Shown one piece after another: positions 26,808-35,167 of a stretch of DNA of 60,251 nucleotides (position 1 is the stretch's first letter; the number at the start of each line of letters is the position of its first letter). Location of the stretch: positions 1-60,251 of the forward strand of contig JAKOQS010000206.1 of assembly GCA_029778235.1 (NCBI GenBank), written 5' to 3'. The notes under the pieces are model-generated. The model saw nothing but the letters and a program-made list of their open reading frames with translations. It was not told where the DNA came from and made no database searches. The position numbers and the translations under genes were made by a program. This DNA comes from Chloroflexota bacterium. Its GTDB lineage: Bacteria; Chloroflexota; Limnocylindria; Limnocylindrales; CSP1-4.

Positions 26808-27791
26808 TCAGCGCGTGTAGACCGGGACGACCCAGTGCCCGTACTCGGGGAGGTTCCCCCGGACGGCCTGGAAGTAGCGGTCCTTGATCGCGGTCGTGAT
26901 CGGCCCGGGCACGCCGCTGCCGACCCGCCGGTGGTCCACCTCCACGACGGGCGACACCTGCGCGCCGGTGCCGCAGAGGAAGATCTCGTCGGCGATGTAG
27001 AGCTCGGTCCGGTCGATGGCCCGCTCCACGACCGGCATCCCCATGTCGGCGGCCAGGCGCATGATCCCCGCGCGCGTGATCCCCTCCAGGATCTCGTCGG
27101 TCACCGGCGGCGTGAAGATCGTCCCGTCGCGGACCATGAACAGGTTCTCCGCCGACCCCTCCGAGACGTGGCCGTCCCACGAGAGGACGATCGCCTCGTC
27201 GTACCCGTCGAGCATCGCCTCGGTCTTCGCCAGGGCCGAGTTCACGTACGCGCCGACGATCTTGCCGCGCGCCGGGATCGCCACGTCGGCGGTCCGGCGC
27301 CAGCTCGACGTCATGCAGCGGATCCCCGAGTCCGTGTCGATATAGGCGCCGAACGGAGTGGCCACGATGTAGAACTCGTGGGCAAGCGCGTGGAGCCGCA
27401 CGCCGATCGCCTCGGTGCTCTTGTAGACGGACGGGCGGATGTAGGCGTCCTCGCGGAAGCCGTTGCGGCGGGCGAGCTCCACGATGAGCCCCACCCACTC
27501 GTCCACGGACGGCAGGCCCTCGTCCATGAACAGGACCTTGGCGGAGTTGCGGATCCGCTCGACGTGCTCGCGCGCCTTGAGGACGTACAGCTGCTCCTGC
27601 TCGGGGTTCCAGTAGGCGCGGATCCCCTCGAAGACGGCCGTGCCGTAGAGGAAGGCGTGGGTCATGATCGAGACGTTCGCGTCCGCGAGGGGCACGAACT
27701 CCCCGCGGAAGTAGCACGTGAGGGCGCCCTGCTCCCGGCCGATGGTGGAGGTGGACTCGTTCCCGGCGGGCTTCTGCTGCTGGGTCACCAT
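26808..27791 (-). CDS. ilvE: Branched-chain amino acid aminotransferase
   Basis: PLP enzyme that makes or degrades Leu, Ile and Val by transamination. The 327-residue product has MTHAFLYGTAVFEGIRAYW, RIRNSAKVL, the PLP lysine in NSALAKTEA, GYDEAIVLSWDGHVSEGSAEN and LCGTGAQVSPVVEVD. ATG at 27789-27791 was chosen over longer frames since upstream sequence holds the promoter. Single-gene unit. Confidence 0.95.
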   Translation of the reverse strand: MVTQQQKPAGNESTSTIGREQGALTCYFRGEFVPLADANVSIMTHAFLYGTAVFEGIRAYWNPEQEQLYVLKAREHVERIRNSAKVLFMDEGLPSVDEWVGLIVELARRNGFREDAYIRPSVYKSTEAIGVRLHALAHEFYIVATPFGAYIDTDSGIRCMTSSWRRTADVAIPARGKIVGAYVNSALAKTEAMLDGYDEAIVLSWDGHVSEGSAENLFMVRDGTIFTPPVTDEILEGITRAGIMRLAADMGMPVVERAIDRTELYIADEIFLCGTGAQVSPVVEVDHRRVGSGVPGPITTAIKDRYFQAVRGNLPEYGHWVVPVYTR

Positions 27792-27842
27792 GACGCTGCG
27801 CTCCCGATCCCTCCCCCGCGGACGCCACGGGGGGCCGCACCG

Positions 27843-27848
27843 AGTATA
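27843..27848 (-). promoter_or_regulatory. -10 element of ilvE
   Basis: TATACT on the minus strand, 51 bases before the ilvE ATG. The -35 region (TGGGTC) is a poor match. Confidence 0.5.
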
Positions 27849-27945
27849 CCGTCGGGTCCGCGCCGGACCCACGGCGGACGCCCGGCCGCCGACCGGTCGG
27901 CCGGTGGCCGTCGCCCCTCTCGGCCGGGACCCGGGAGGGGCCCCG

Positions 27946-29007
27946 TCAGCCGGTGGCCGTCGCCCCGACCCCGAGGACCACGAGGACGAGGAACCCGACG
28001 TAGTAGGCGCCGCCGACGAGGAGCCACCGTCCGCGGAGGACCCCGCGGAGGTACATCGGGACGAAGATCGTCGCCGACGACGCGAACGCGATGGCGGCCG
28101 AGGCGAAGACGATCGGGGCGCCGGCCGACGTGGACCAGGCGGCCGGGGCGAAGACCAGCGCGACGACGGTCGGGATCATGCTCTGGAACACCATCGCACC
28201 CGTGATGTTCCCCATCGCCAGCGTGTCCTTCCCCTGGCGGACCCAGATGACGCTGTTGAGCTTCTCCGGGAGCTCCGTCGCGACGGGTGCGACGATGAGG
28301 GCGAGCACCGCGGCGCTGACGCCGAAACCCTCCGCGATGTGCTCGACGGCCCCGACGAAGGCGAGCGCACCGCCCACGATGAGCACGAGGGCGCCGACGA
28401 CCTGGATCGAGATGATCCGAAGTCGGGGGGTCGCGACCGCCGGGCGGCTGGGAGCGTCGAGCCGGCGCAGTCGCAGCGGCCGCAGCTCCTCGGGCGACCC
28501 GCCCGCGCCCTCGGCGCCGAAGTGCTCTCGAACGTACAGCGCGTACAGGACGAGCAGGACGGCGGCTGCCGCGTAGCGCGGCCATGCCAGGTCGGCCGGG
28601 ACGAACGCGACGCCGATCGCGATGGCATACCCGATGTAGAACCACCGGATGTCGTGGGCGATGACGCCCGGCGAGATCAACATCGTGTCCCCGAGGGCGC
28701 GCGTCCGAGCCACGCTCAGCGCCGCCACCGCGGTGACGAACATCGCCAGCGTGGAGAGCATGAACGGCGCGCCGAGGATGGCCCCGATCCCGATCTCCTC
28801 GGACGCGGCCGCCGACCCGGAGAAGACGATCGCCACCACCGGGATCATCGTCTCGGGCAACGCCGTCCCCACGGCCGCCAGGACGGAGCCCACCGCCCCC
28901 TCGGCGAGGTTCAGCCGGTGCCCGAACCACTCGATGCCGTTGGTGAAGAGCTCCGCTCCGGCGAGGATCAGGACGAATGAGGCGCCGAGGATGAAGACCT
29001 GTTCCAA
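27946..29007 (-). CDS. Sodium/calcium exchanger (CaCA) family membrane protein
   Basis: Cation antiporter of the CaCA superfamily, in the membrane. The 353-residue product has about ten hydrophobic segments in two inverted halves, each with the alpha-repeat ion-binding motif: GTALPETMIP in the first and APVATELPEKLNS in the second. A charged loop near residues 170-195 separates the halves. TTG start, three bases after the DUF1634 gene's stop; the Shine-Dalgarno is weak, so the start is less certain. The transported ion cannot be read from sequence. Confidence 0.88.
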   Translation of the reverse strand: MEQVFILGASFVLILAGAELFTNGIEWFGHRLNLAEGAVGSVLAAVGTALPETMIPVVAIVFSGSAAASEEIGIGAILGAPFMLSTLAMFVTAVAALSVARTRALGDTMLISPGVIAHDIRWFYIGYAIAIGVAFVPADLAWPRYAAAAVLLVLYALYVREHFGAEGAGGSPEELRPLRLRRLDAPSRPAVATPRLRIISIQVVGALVLIVGGALAFVGAVEHIAEGFGVSAAVLALIVAPVATELPEKLNSVIWVRQGKDTLAMGNITGAMVFQSMIPTVVALVFAPAAWSTSAGAPIVFASAAIAFASSATIFVPMYLRGVLRGRWLLVGGAYYVGFLVLVVLGVGATATG

Positions 29008-29010
29008 CGG

Positions 29011-29376
29011 TCAGGCCGCCACGCTCGAGACGAGGACACTCACCGCGATGACGACGAGGATCGCGATCGAGATGACCACCATCCGCCGCTGGCCCGTGCG
29101 CTCGAAGCCGATGAGCGAGGCGACGACGCGCAGGACTGGCGTGGCGATCGTGACGATGAGCCCGGTCCACAGGAATGCGAGGGGGTCGAGCGAGTGGATG
29201 GCCTCGACGAGGCTCGTGAGTCCGAACGGTGCCGGCGCAGGCGCCATCGGGTCCACGCCGGTGACGGCCATGAGCGCGACGCCGACGGCGAGGAGCCCGA
29301 TCCCCAGGTAGATGCCGACCTGGAGGACGCGAGCCACGGTACGGTCGAGGCGCGCGGCACTCCCGGACCCGCTCAT
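29011..29376 (-). CDS. DUF1634 membrane protein
   Basis: 121-residue protein with three hydrophobic segments (VLQVGIYLGIGLLAVGVAL, FLWTGLIVTIATPVLRVVA and VVISIAILVVIAVSVLVSS), matching DUF1634, which is regularly found beside TauE/SafE permeases. ATG start overlaps the TauE/SafE stop as ATGA. Probably an accessory subunit of the neighbouring permease; function unproven. Confidence 0.85.
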   Translation of the reverse strand: MSGSGSAARLDRTVARVLQVGIYLGIGLLAVGVALMAVTGVDPMAPAPAPFGLTSLVEAIHSLDPLAFLWTGLIVTIATPVLRVVASLIGFERTGQRRMVVISIAILVVIAVSVLVSSVAA

Positions 29377-30344
29377 CCGAGCGCCTTCAGCGCCATCTGG
29401 AGGGCGGTGTACGCGAGCACGACGACGAACAGGAGCCGGAGGATCCGCACGTCGATGTGCGGCGCGGCCCGCGAGCCTGCCAGGGCACCGACGAAGACGC
29501 CGACGGCGGTGGGCCCCGCGACGTACGGATCGATCCCTCCGCGCAGGAAGTAGACGATGGCGCTCGACGCCGCGGTGATCCCGATCATGAGGTTGCTGGT
29601 CGCGGTCGCGACCCGGAGCGGCACCCCCATCCCGAGGTTCATCAGCGGGACCTTCACGATGCCTCCACCGACACCGAGCAGGGCGGAGACCAGGCCGGCG
29701 AACAGGCTCCCGGCGACTCCGAGCGGGTAGCTGTGCACCGCGTAGTCGGGACCTGCGAGGGAGTCGACGAACCGCATCGACGAGGTAGGGCTGCTGCCGG
29801 CGAGCCACGCCTGGCGCGGGCCGTCGCGCGCGGGCGCCCCCGGGCGGGCGAGGTGCGCTCCCTCCGGGCCGAGGTCGCCCACCACGGCGTCAGCCGTCGC
29901 GAGGGACGCGTCCTCGCTGCCGCCGGTGCCCGACCGTGCGGGGGTGTCGACCGGCGCGGTGGGGGACGTGGGTGCCGGCCGCGAGAGCCCGCGCCGTGCC
30001 ATCGTCACGGCCGTGTAGGCGAGCAGGATCGCGAAGAGCCCCGCGAGGACGCGCTCCGGGAGGGCGAACGCGATGAGCCCGCCCACGAGAGCGCCGGTCG
30101 CCGTGAACAGTTCGAGCGACATGCCGAGCCGGAGGTTGGCGACGTGCTTCTCGAGATAGACGCCGGCAGCCGCGCTGCTCGTCACGATGACCGAGACAAG
30201 GCTCACCCCGACGGCCTCGCGGAGGGGCAGGCCGAAGCCGAGGGTCAGCAGCGGCACGATGAGGACGCCGCCTCCCAATCCCAGCAGGGACCCGAAGGCA
30301 CCGGCGGCCGCCCCGCCGCCGAACAGGATCAGGTCGACCGTCAC
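29373..30344 (-). CDS. TauE/SafE family sulfite/anion exporter
   Basis: Membrane permease of the TauE/SafE (DUF81) family, often for sulfite or organosulfonates. The 323-residue product is two similar halves, each with the GLGGG-type motif (SLLGLGGGVLIVPLL; ALLGVGGGIVKVPLMNLG), joined by a hydrophilic loop at about residues 125-200 rich in Pro, Gly, Ser and Asp. GTG start. Overlaps DUF1634, the usual pairing. Substrate unknown. Confidence 0.88.
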   Translation of the reverse strand: MTVDLILFGGGAAAGAFGSLLGLGGGVLIVPLLTLGFGLPLREAVGVSLVSVIVTSSAAAGVYLEKHVANLRLGMSLELFTATGALVGGLIAFALPERVLAGLFAILLAYTAVTMARRGLSRPAPTSPTAPVDTPARSGTGGSEDASLATADAVVGDLGPEGAHLARPGAPARDGPRQAWLAGSSPTSSMRFVDSLAGPDYAVHSYPLGVAGSLFAGLVSALLGVGGGIVKVPLMNLGMGVPLRVATATSNLMIGITAASSAIVYFLRGGIDPYVAGPTAVGVFVGALAGSRAAPHIDVRILRLLFVVVLAYTALQMALKALG

Positions 30345-30407
30345 GCGCCCGCGGTCCGGCCGCGCCGCCGGGGTCTCCGCACGGTGCGACCGGTCCTCAT
30401 CCGGCCG

Positions 30408-30677
30408 TCAGGGCCGGAGGTGCTGGGGCGCGTACGGCAGGAGCGCGACGTGACGCGCCCGCTTGAGCGCGACGGACAGCTCGCGCTGGTGACCCGCGCA
30501 GAGGCCGGTCTTCCGGCGCGGCTCGATCTTCGCCCGCTCGGAGAGGTAGCGGCGGAGGCGGTTGACCTCCTTGTAGTCGATCTGGACGGTCTTGTCCGCG
30601 CAGAACGCGCAGACCTTGCGCCGCCTTCGATCGCGGTAGTACTCGTCTCGCTTCTTGGAGCGTGCGCCAGGTGCCAT
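30408..30677 (-). CDS. rpsR: 30S ribosomal protein S18
   Basis: S18 of the small ribosomal subunit. The 89-residue product has [25 protein letters not shown], and [20 protein letters not shown]-type sequence ending in PYAPQHLRP; cysteines present (zinc-binding form). ATG start. Third gene of rpsF-ssb-rpsR, the standard order. Confidence 0.97.
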   Translation of the reverse strand: MAPGARSKKRDEYYRDRRRRKVCAFCADKTVQIDYKEVNRLRRYLSERAKIEPRRKTGLCAGHQRELSVALKRARHVALLPYAPQHLRP

Positions 30678-30748
30678 GGGTGGTGGGCTCCTCGTCGTGT
30701 GTGCGTCGTGAGCGGCGGGTGCGGCGCGGCCGCTGCCCGCGGGGTCGG

Positions 30749-31207
30749 TCAGAAGGGGAGGTCGTCCAGGTCCTCGTACGTCTCGCCGGGGGCGGGCTGC
30801 TCCCCACCCCGTCCGCGGAGCGGTGAGACGTCGGCGCGGGGGGCCGGGGCCTCGCCGCCGGACTCGCCCTCGTCACGTGCGGGCCGGTCGAGCGCGGTCA
30901 CCTGCTGGGCGACCAGCTCGGTGGTGTACCGCTTCTGGCCGTCCTTGTCCTCCCACTGCCGGGTCTGGATCCGTCCCTCGACGTAGACCTTGCGGCCCTT
31001 GCGGAGGTTCTCGGCGGTCCGCTCGGCCAGGGGACCCCAGGCCACGACGCGGAACCACTCCGTCTCCTCCTGCCAGTTCCCGTCCGGGCCGCGGTAGTTG
31101 CGGTTGACCGCCACGGTGAACTGCGTGACGGCCTGGCCGTTGGGCGTGTACCGCATCTCGGGATCACGCCCGAGGTTGCCGATGATCATCGCCTTGTTCA
31201 GCGACAC
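30749..31207 (-). CDS. ssb: Single-stranded DNA-binding protein
   Basis: Binds single-stranded DNA in replication and repair. The 152-residue product has the OB fold ([49 protein letters not shown]) and ends with the acidic tip DDLPF that recruits partner proteins such as PriA and RecG, both encoded in this window. GTG start. Lies between rpsF and rpsR. Confidence 0.97.
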   Translation of the reverse strand: MSLNKAMIIGNLGRDPEMRYTPNGQAVTQFTVAVNRNYRGPDGNWQEETEWFRVVAWGPLAERTAENLRKGRKVYVEGRIQTRQWEDKDGQKRYTTELVAQQVTALDRPARDEGESGGEAPAPRADVSPLRGRGGEQPAPGETYEDLDDLPF

Positions 31208-31220
31208 GGCACGGTCCCTC

Positions 31221-31655
31221 TCAGTCGGCGGCGGCCGGGGCCGCCTCGGACTCGGACTCGTCGATGCGCTCGCCCGCGGGCCTCGGCTCCTCGTCGTCGC
31301 TCGGCGGCGGGGGCAGCTGCTCCCCCTCGCCTGCGTCGGCGGGCTCGCCCCGGCGGGTGGACCGGACCGGCCGCTCGATGCGGACGACCAGGTGGCGGAG
31401 CACCTCCTCGGTGATGAGGAGGCTGCGCTCGACCTCGGCGATCGACGTCGCGGGGGCCTCGAACACCACGATGTGGTACTGGCCCTCGCGGTTGCGGTCG
31501 ATCGCGTACGCGAGCCGGCGGCGGCCCCAGGGCTGGACCTTCACGACCTGCCCGCCGTCGGCGACGATCATCCGGGTGATCCGCTCGACGACCGCCTGGG
31601 TGCGCTCGTCCGGCGCATCGGGCCGGAAGACGAGCATGAGTTCGTATCGGCGCAT
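31221..31655 (-). CDS. rpsF: 30S ribosomal protein S6
   Basis: S6 binds S18 in the small subunit. The 144-residue product begins MRRYELMLVFRPD and has WGRRRLAYAIDRNREGQYHI; the last 45 residues are an acidic, Glu/Pro-rich tail longer than in most S6. ATG at 31653-31655 chosen since AGGAAGGAG precedes it. First gene of rpsF-ssb-rpsR. Confidence 0.95.
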   Translation of the reverse strand: MRRYELMLVFRPDAPDERTQAVVERITRMIVADGGQVVKVQPWGRRRLAYAIDRNREGQYHIVVFEAPATSIAEVERSLLITEEVLRHLVVRIERPVRSTRRGEPADAGEGEQLPPPPSDDEEPRPAGERIDESESEAAPAAAD

Positions 31656-31747
31656 GCGCCACTCGCTCCTTCCTGTGGGGTATGCCCCGGTCGCGCCCGC
31701 CGCCACGGGGCGGCCTGTGGCGCGCGCGGAGCAGAAAGGTCGGCGGG

Positions 31748-31753
31748 AGTGTA
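31748..31753 (-). promoter_or_regulatory. -10 element of the rpsF operon
   Basis: TACACT on the minus strand, about 93 bases before the rpsF ATG. The preceding -35 region is not a clear match. Confidence 0.4.
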
Positions 31754-31777
31754 TCACGGTAGACAGGCACGACCGTT

Positions 31778-31783
31778 TATCCT
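31778..31783 (+). promoter_or_regulatory. -10 element of the CpaE-like gene
   Basis: TATCCT, 33 bases before the ATG at 31817, in the divergent gap with rpsF. No convincing -35. Confidence 0.35.
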
Positions 31784-31816
31784 GCGCGTTGAGACCCAGC
31801 GACAAGCCGGAGATCC

Positions 31817-33058
31817 ATGCCCGAGACGCCAGTCCTCGTCCTCTCGTCCGACCCTGACCGCGTGGCAGCGCTCCGCGCGTCACTGGAGGCTGCCGGATAT
31901 CGGGTCACCTCCGCCGAGACGATCGACGCGGCCATCGCCGGCCTTGGCTCCTGCCCGATCCTGCTCGTCGCGGAACCCTACGACGCGACGGCGGCCGCCG
32001 CATGCGCCCGCGTGCGCACGACGCCGGCGCTGCGCGGGCTGGCCATCTGCGTCCTGACTCCGTCGGCCGACGTGGAAGCCCGCGTCGCGATGATCCAGGC
32101 CGGGGCGGACGAGGTCGTCCCCGACCTGATCGACCCGCGCGAGCTCGATGCGCGCATCCAGGCGCTGCTCCTGCGATCCACCCGAACCGTCGCCCTTGCG
32201 ACCGCCGCCGCGGACTCCGCCGCCGCCCGTCGGCCACGCCGGTCCATCGCGGTGTTCAGCCCCACGGGCGGCGTCGGGACCACGACCATCGCGGTCAACG
32301 TCGCGGTCGCCCTGGCGGCCGGCCACGCCCCCGGACGCGTCGCGGTCGCGGATATGCACCTGCCGTTCGGTCAGGTCGCGACGCTCCTGGACATCCGACC
32401 TCACCGGACCATCACGGACCTCGGCCGAGACGACGTCGCGGTCCTGGATCCCTCGCTGATCGCCACGTACGCCGAGCGCCACGGCACGGGCCTCGCCGTG
32501 TATGCCGCACCGGGGACCTGGGACCCGGCGTCGACGCTCACGCCGGAGATGGCCGTGACGTTCATCGAGACGGCCACGCTGGCGCACGACAGGATCGTGC
32601 TCGACCTCGGATCGGCGGTGGACGAGCGGACGGTCGCGGCGCTCGCACGGGTGGACACGATCCTCCTCCCCGTCCGACCTGAGATCGCCGCCCTCCGCGC
32701 CCTGCACTCGTTCGCCGACGCCCTCGCCGACCACCAGGTGGACCTCGCCAAGACCGCGTTCGTCGTCAACGACCTCGCGGCCCGCGAAAGCCTCAAGCCG
32801 AAGGACGTCGAGACCGCTCTCGGGCGACCCCCACTCGCCGAGCTGCCATACGATCAGCTGCTCTACGTCCGCGCGGCGAACGAGGGTGTGCCCCTCGTCG
32901 TCGGCTCGCCCGAGTCGGCACCGGCCCAGGCACTGGTCCGCCTGGCGTCCGCGGTCGCCGGCGGCGAATTCGGCCATCCGGGATCCGGTCGCTCACCCTC
33001 GGGCGCCGACAAGAAGCAGCCCGCCCGGTTCGGCGGCCTGTTCGGGGGCCGCGGCTAG
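31817..33058 (+). CDS. CpaE-like ATPase with degenerate receiver domain and degenerate P-loop
   Basis: The 413-residue product is a CpaE/MinD-type protein. Residues 1-~120 form a receiver-like fold (VLVLSSDPDRVAALRASLE; LAICVLTPSADVEARVAMI) but the phospho-acceptor position reads AEPYD and the conserved Lys is missing, so it is a pseudo-receiver. Residues ~145-400 are a MinD/ParA-type fold; its deviant Walker A, usually KGGVGKTT, reads TGGVGTTT, losing both lysines. VLDLGS keeps the Walker B-type aspartate. CpaE proteins position type IV/Flp pilus machinery, but no pilus genes lie here. It ends in a Gly/Phe-rich tail. ATG start; stands alone. Confidence 0.82.
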   Translation: MPETPVLVLSSDPDRVAALRASLEAAGYRVTSAETIDAAIAGLGSCPILLVAEPYDATAAAACARVRTTPALRGLAICVLTPSADVEARVAMIQAGADEVVPDLIDPRELDARIQALLLRSTRTVALATAAADSAAARRPRRSIAVFSPTGGVGTTTIAVNVAVALAAGHAPGRVAVADMHLPFGQVATLLDIRPHRTITDLGRDDVAVLDPSLIATYAERHGTGLAVYAAPGTWDPASTLTPEMAVTFIETATLAHDRIVLDLGSAVDERTVAALARVDTILLPVRPEIAALRALHSFADALADHQVDLAKTAFVVNDLAARESLKPKDVETALGRPPLAELPYDQLLYVRAANEGVPLVVGSPESAPAQALVRLASAVAGGEFGHPGSGRSPSGADKKQPARFGGLFGGRG

Positions 33059-33185
33059 GCCGGCGCCGTCGGCGCGCAGGCCGCGCGCGACCGCGTCGTC
33101 GGTGGCCGCGGACGGACGTTGCGGCCAGGGGCACTCCACCGGCTCGCGTGGGAGCGGCCCTGCCGCGGGCCTCGTGGGCGATCGC

Positions 33186-33413
33186 TCAGCCGAACCAGAG
33201 CTGACCGTCGTCGTCGCTGACCACGGGTAGCAGGAGGATCCGCCGGACCGATTCGGCCGGGAGTGTCGTGCGATGGGAGATCACGCGGGCGAGGCACGCG
33301 ACGTCGCCGCCGCAGCGGCGCACCTTCCGTCTGTCCAGGCGTGGCCACAGCGCCAGCGCGCGCTGCTCGAGCCTCGCGGCCCACACGGGGTCGATCCCGT
33401 CCCGTGACGGCAT
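33186..33413 (-). CDS. Small conserved-looking protein of unknown function
   Basis: 75 residues: MPSRDGIDPVWAARLEQRAL, then RLDRRKVRRCGGDVACLARV, then a hydrophobic-acidic end. A strong Shine-Dalgarno (AAGGAGG) seven bases before the ATG and amphipathic composition argue it is a real gene. It has two cysteines (CGGDVAC) but no motif I can assign. Lies just outside the left end of the tRNA-Leu-bounded island and converges with the CpaE-like gene. Confidence 0.65.
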   Translation of the reverse strand: MPSRDGIDPVWAARLEQRALALWPRLDRRKVRRCGGDVACLARVISHRTTLPAESVRRILLLPVVSDDDGQLWFG

Positions 33414-33512
33414 GGGGCGCCTCCTTCCGTCGGCACCCTCTCCCGGAAGCGTCGATGGTACTCCCGACCCGCCCGGACGTCACCGACCGTGTCCCTGCCT
33501 CTCGCATGGCCA

Positions 33513-33568
33513 TGGTGCCGGGGGTGAGACTCGAACTCACACGGGCTTGCGCCCGGCCGTGTTCAAGA
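33513..33568 (-). repeat. tRNA-Leu(UAA) 3'-half copy, att-like site
   Basis: 51 bases (33513-33563) are identical to 41795-41845 of the intact tRNA-Leu, beginning exactly at its CCA end and running to the anticodon loop. One mismatch and four more matching bases follow. Same orientation as the tRNA. A 5' half is absent, so it cannot make a tRNA. This is the pattern left when an element integrates at a tRNA gene and displaces the original 3' half. Confidence 0.9.
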
Positions 33569-33690
33569 GCGAGCCCGGATGTCCGATGGTGTCCGGTCGG
33601 TCCCCGCTTCGTGCGCAGAGCCGAGCTCCGAGGGCCTCGAGGTCCGGCCGAATCCGGCCCGTATGCTACCCACATATGCTACCGCTCGAC

Positions 33691-33769
33691 CCCCCCGGGT
33701 CGACCTCGGTGGAGCTGGTCGCCTGCCCCTCGGGCGAGATCGTGCCCTCGGCACGGAGCCGGGGCGGCG
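33691..33769. repeat. Island repeat R1, copy A (diverged left end)
   Basis: Shares the core CTCGGTGGAGCTGGTCGCC and GAGATCGTGCCCTCGG with the other copies and the right arm CCGGGGC; the left arm is altered (CCCCCCGG). Similarity continues to the stop of the first island gene (GGATCACCTGGGGATCA, to 33805), as in copy C. Confidence 0.85.
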
Positions 33770-33802
33770 ATGCGAGGCTAGCCGGGCCGGATCACCTGGG
33801 GA

Positions 33803-34336
33803 TCACCCCGGGGTCACCCCGCCTGAGCCTTCGCGGTCGGTCGGCTGACAGGAGGTCCCGGCGGCGAGGTGCGTGAGGCCACGGGCCACGAGGAAGATCA
33901 ACCCAGCCGCCAGCGCGCTCACCAGCAGCGCCCTAACGGTCGGCCCGAGCACATCGGGACAGGCCACCAGTGTGGACGGGCAGCTGGTCAGGGTCGAGAA
34001 GCAGCCGCTCTCGAGCCAGTAGTAGCCCGTCTCCGCACAGGACGCGTTCTGGAACACCGCTGCGAGCGCGAAGAACGGCGCGACCCCGAGCACCACGCCG
34101 ACGTAGGCGGCCGGCAACTCCCTGTCGTGGCGACGCCGGGCGACGACGAAGGCGATGACGATCGCCTCGATGGAGAACACGCCGGACGCGGGCACGAAGG
34201 AGGCGAGAAACCTGAGTCCGCCCAGGAACCCGCCGAGCTCGAAGCCTCCCCTCGCGTTCGCCCAGAGCGCCATCAGCACGCCGCTGGCCGCGACGACGGC
34301 GAATGAGACCAGGAATGCGAGCAGCACTCGCTTCAT
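33803..34336 (-). CDS. Membrane protein of unknown function, island paralogue 1
   Basis: 177 residues. It opens MKRVLLAFLVSFAVVAASGV, has about four hydrophobic segments, a basic loop VARRRHDRE, and an extracellular-type stretch with conserved cysteines (NASCAETGYYWLESGCF, SCPSTLVACPDVLG). ATG start with GGAGGAG upstream. It is clearly homologous, over nearly its whole length, to the gene at 37325-37951, including all four cysteines. I recognise no family. Upstream it carries repeat R2, and its stop runs directly into repeat R1-A. Confidence 0.75.
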   Translation of the reverse strand: MKRVLLAFLVSFAVVAASGVLMALWANARGGFELGGFLGGLRFLASFVPASGVFSIEAIVIAFVVARRRHDRELPAAYVGVVLGVAPFFALAAVFQNASCAETGYYWLESGCFSTLTSCPSTLVACPDVLGPTVRALLVSALAAGLIFLVARGLTHLAAGTSCQPTDREGSGGVTPG

Positions 34337-34362
34337 CCCCGGCTCCTCCGGACGACTCCCTC

Positions 34363-34436
34363 GCGGGTCGGTCTCGCCAGTGGCTCGGCGCGGTCCCGGC
34401 GGCCCGGGGGTGGGCCGCGCGTCAGAGCCTCCCGCT
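34363..34436. repeat. Island repeat R2, copy 1
   Basis: Begins GCGGGTCGGTCTCGCCAGTG and ends GCCTCCCGCT. Lies just upstream of the start of the membrane-protein gene. Two other copies stand upstream of the collagen-like gene and the paralogous membrane-protein gene. Confidence 0.85.
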
Positions 34437-34500
34437 ACGGCGCGATCGTGGCCGCGACGTCGGGTCGCCGCCAGGGCCGTAGGTCGTCGCGGACGCACGC

Positions 34501-34568
34501 GCGCCCCGGTCGCCCTCCGCGGAGCTGGTCGCCTGCGACGCCGTCCGGCACTTGCGGCCGGGGTCGCG
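34501..34568. repeat. Island repeat R1, copy B (diverged)
   Basis: Keeps the left part GCGCCCCGGTCGCCCTC and GGAGCTGGTCGCCTGC; the right half has decayed but still ends GCCGGGG. Lies between the divergent membrane-protein genes. Confidence 0.75.
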
Positions 34569-34597
34569 TCGGGCGACCGTTCGGTCGGAGGTGCAAG

Positions 34598-35056
34598 ATG
34601 GCACGCCGCACTTTGACTGCGCTACTTGCGGCCTCGGCAGTCTGGTACGCGTGGGCGGCTGGCCAGGTCAACAGGTTCGGCGATCGCCGCGGGGACGCGT
34701 TCGGCGGCCCGGTGCCGTTCCTCCTTCTCCTCTTCGCCGTCGGAGCCGCCGTCTCGTGCGTCCTGGTCGGCATCCGCTATCGCCGGGGGCTCGTCTCGGC
34801 GGTCGTGGGCGGGGCGCTGACGGTCGTCTGCATGACCGCCATCGGGGCGTGGGCGTGGGTGGACGCCGGATTGTCGTGGTATTCGGGAACGGACTGGAGT
34901 GACTTCAGGGCGGACTTCGCCGCCGACGCACCGATCGTCCTCGCCGCAATCGTGCTCGCGCTCCTCGCGGCCGTGCTCGCTGGCTGGCTGCGCCATCGCG
35001 ACACTACTGCCCAGCCGGGTCCGAGACCGGTGCGGCCCGGGATGCCATCCGGTTAG
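34598..35056 (+). CDS. Membrane protein of unknown function (only plus-strand island gene)
   Basis: 152 residues with four hydrophobic segments: near residues 5-20, FLLLLFAVGAAVSCVLVGI, a segment ending CMTAIGAWAWVDAG, and VLAAIVLALLAAVLAGWL; short polar ends. ATG start with GGAGGTG upstream. The TAG stop (in GGTTAGGC) directly abuts repeat R1-C. No family recognised. It points opposite to all other island genes, yet still has an R1 copy immediately after its stop. Confidence 0.72.
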   Translation: MARRTLTALLAASAVWYAWAAGQVNRFGDRRGDAFGGPVPFLLLLFAVGAAVSCVLVGIRYRRGLVSAVVGGALTVVCMTAIGAWAWVDAGLSWYSGTDWSDFRADFAADAPIVLAAIVLALLAAVLAGWLRHRDTTAQPGPRPVRPGMPSG

Positions 35057-35134
35057 GCGCCCCGGTCGCCCTCGGTGGAGCTGGTCGCCTGCCACCCTGG
35101 TGAGATCGTCCCCTCGGCGCGGCGCCCGGGCGCG
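35057..35134. repeat. Island repeat R1, copy C
   Basis: GCGCCCCGG at the left, CTCGGTGGAGCTGGTCGCC in the middle, GAGATCGTCCCCTCGGCGCG then a changed right arm. Starts at the base after the stop of the plus-strand gene; similarity extends right to the stop of the minus-strand gene (GGATCACCTG, to 35170), so this single copy fills the convergent gap. Confidence 0.85.
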
Positions 35135-35167
35135 CTGGGACGCTACGAGAGCGGGATCACCTGCGGT

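Larger units (their letters stand above)
33414..33802. other. Non-coding stretch: left end of the island
   Basis: 389 bases without a gene. Holds the Shine-Dalgarno of the small gene, the copied tRNA-Leu 3' half (33513-33568), ~120 bases with nothing recognisable, and repeat copy R1-A leading up to the stop of the first island gene. Confidence 0.8.

Noticed and set aside
33513-33568. Second functional tRNA-Leu
   Set aside because: Only the 3' half from the anticodon loop is present; no 5' acceptor strand or D arm exists.
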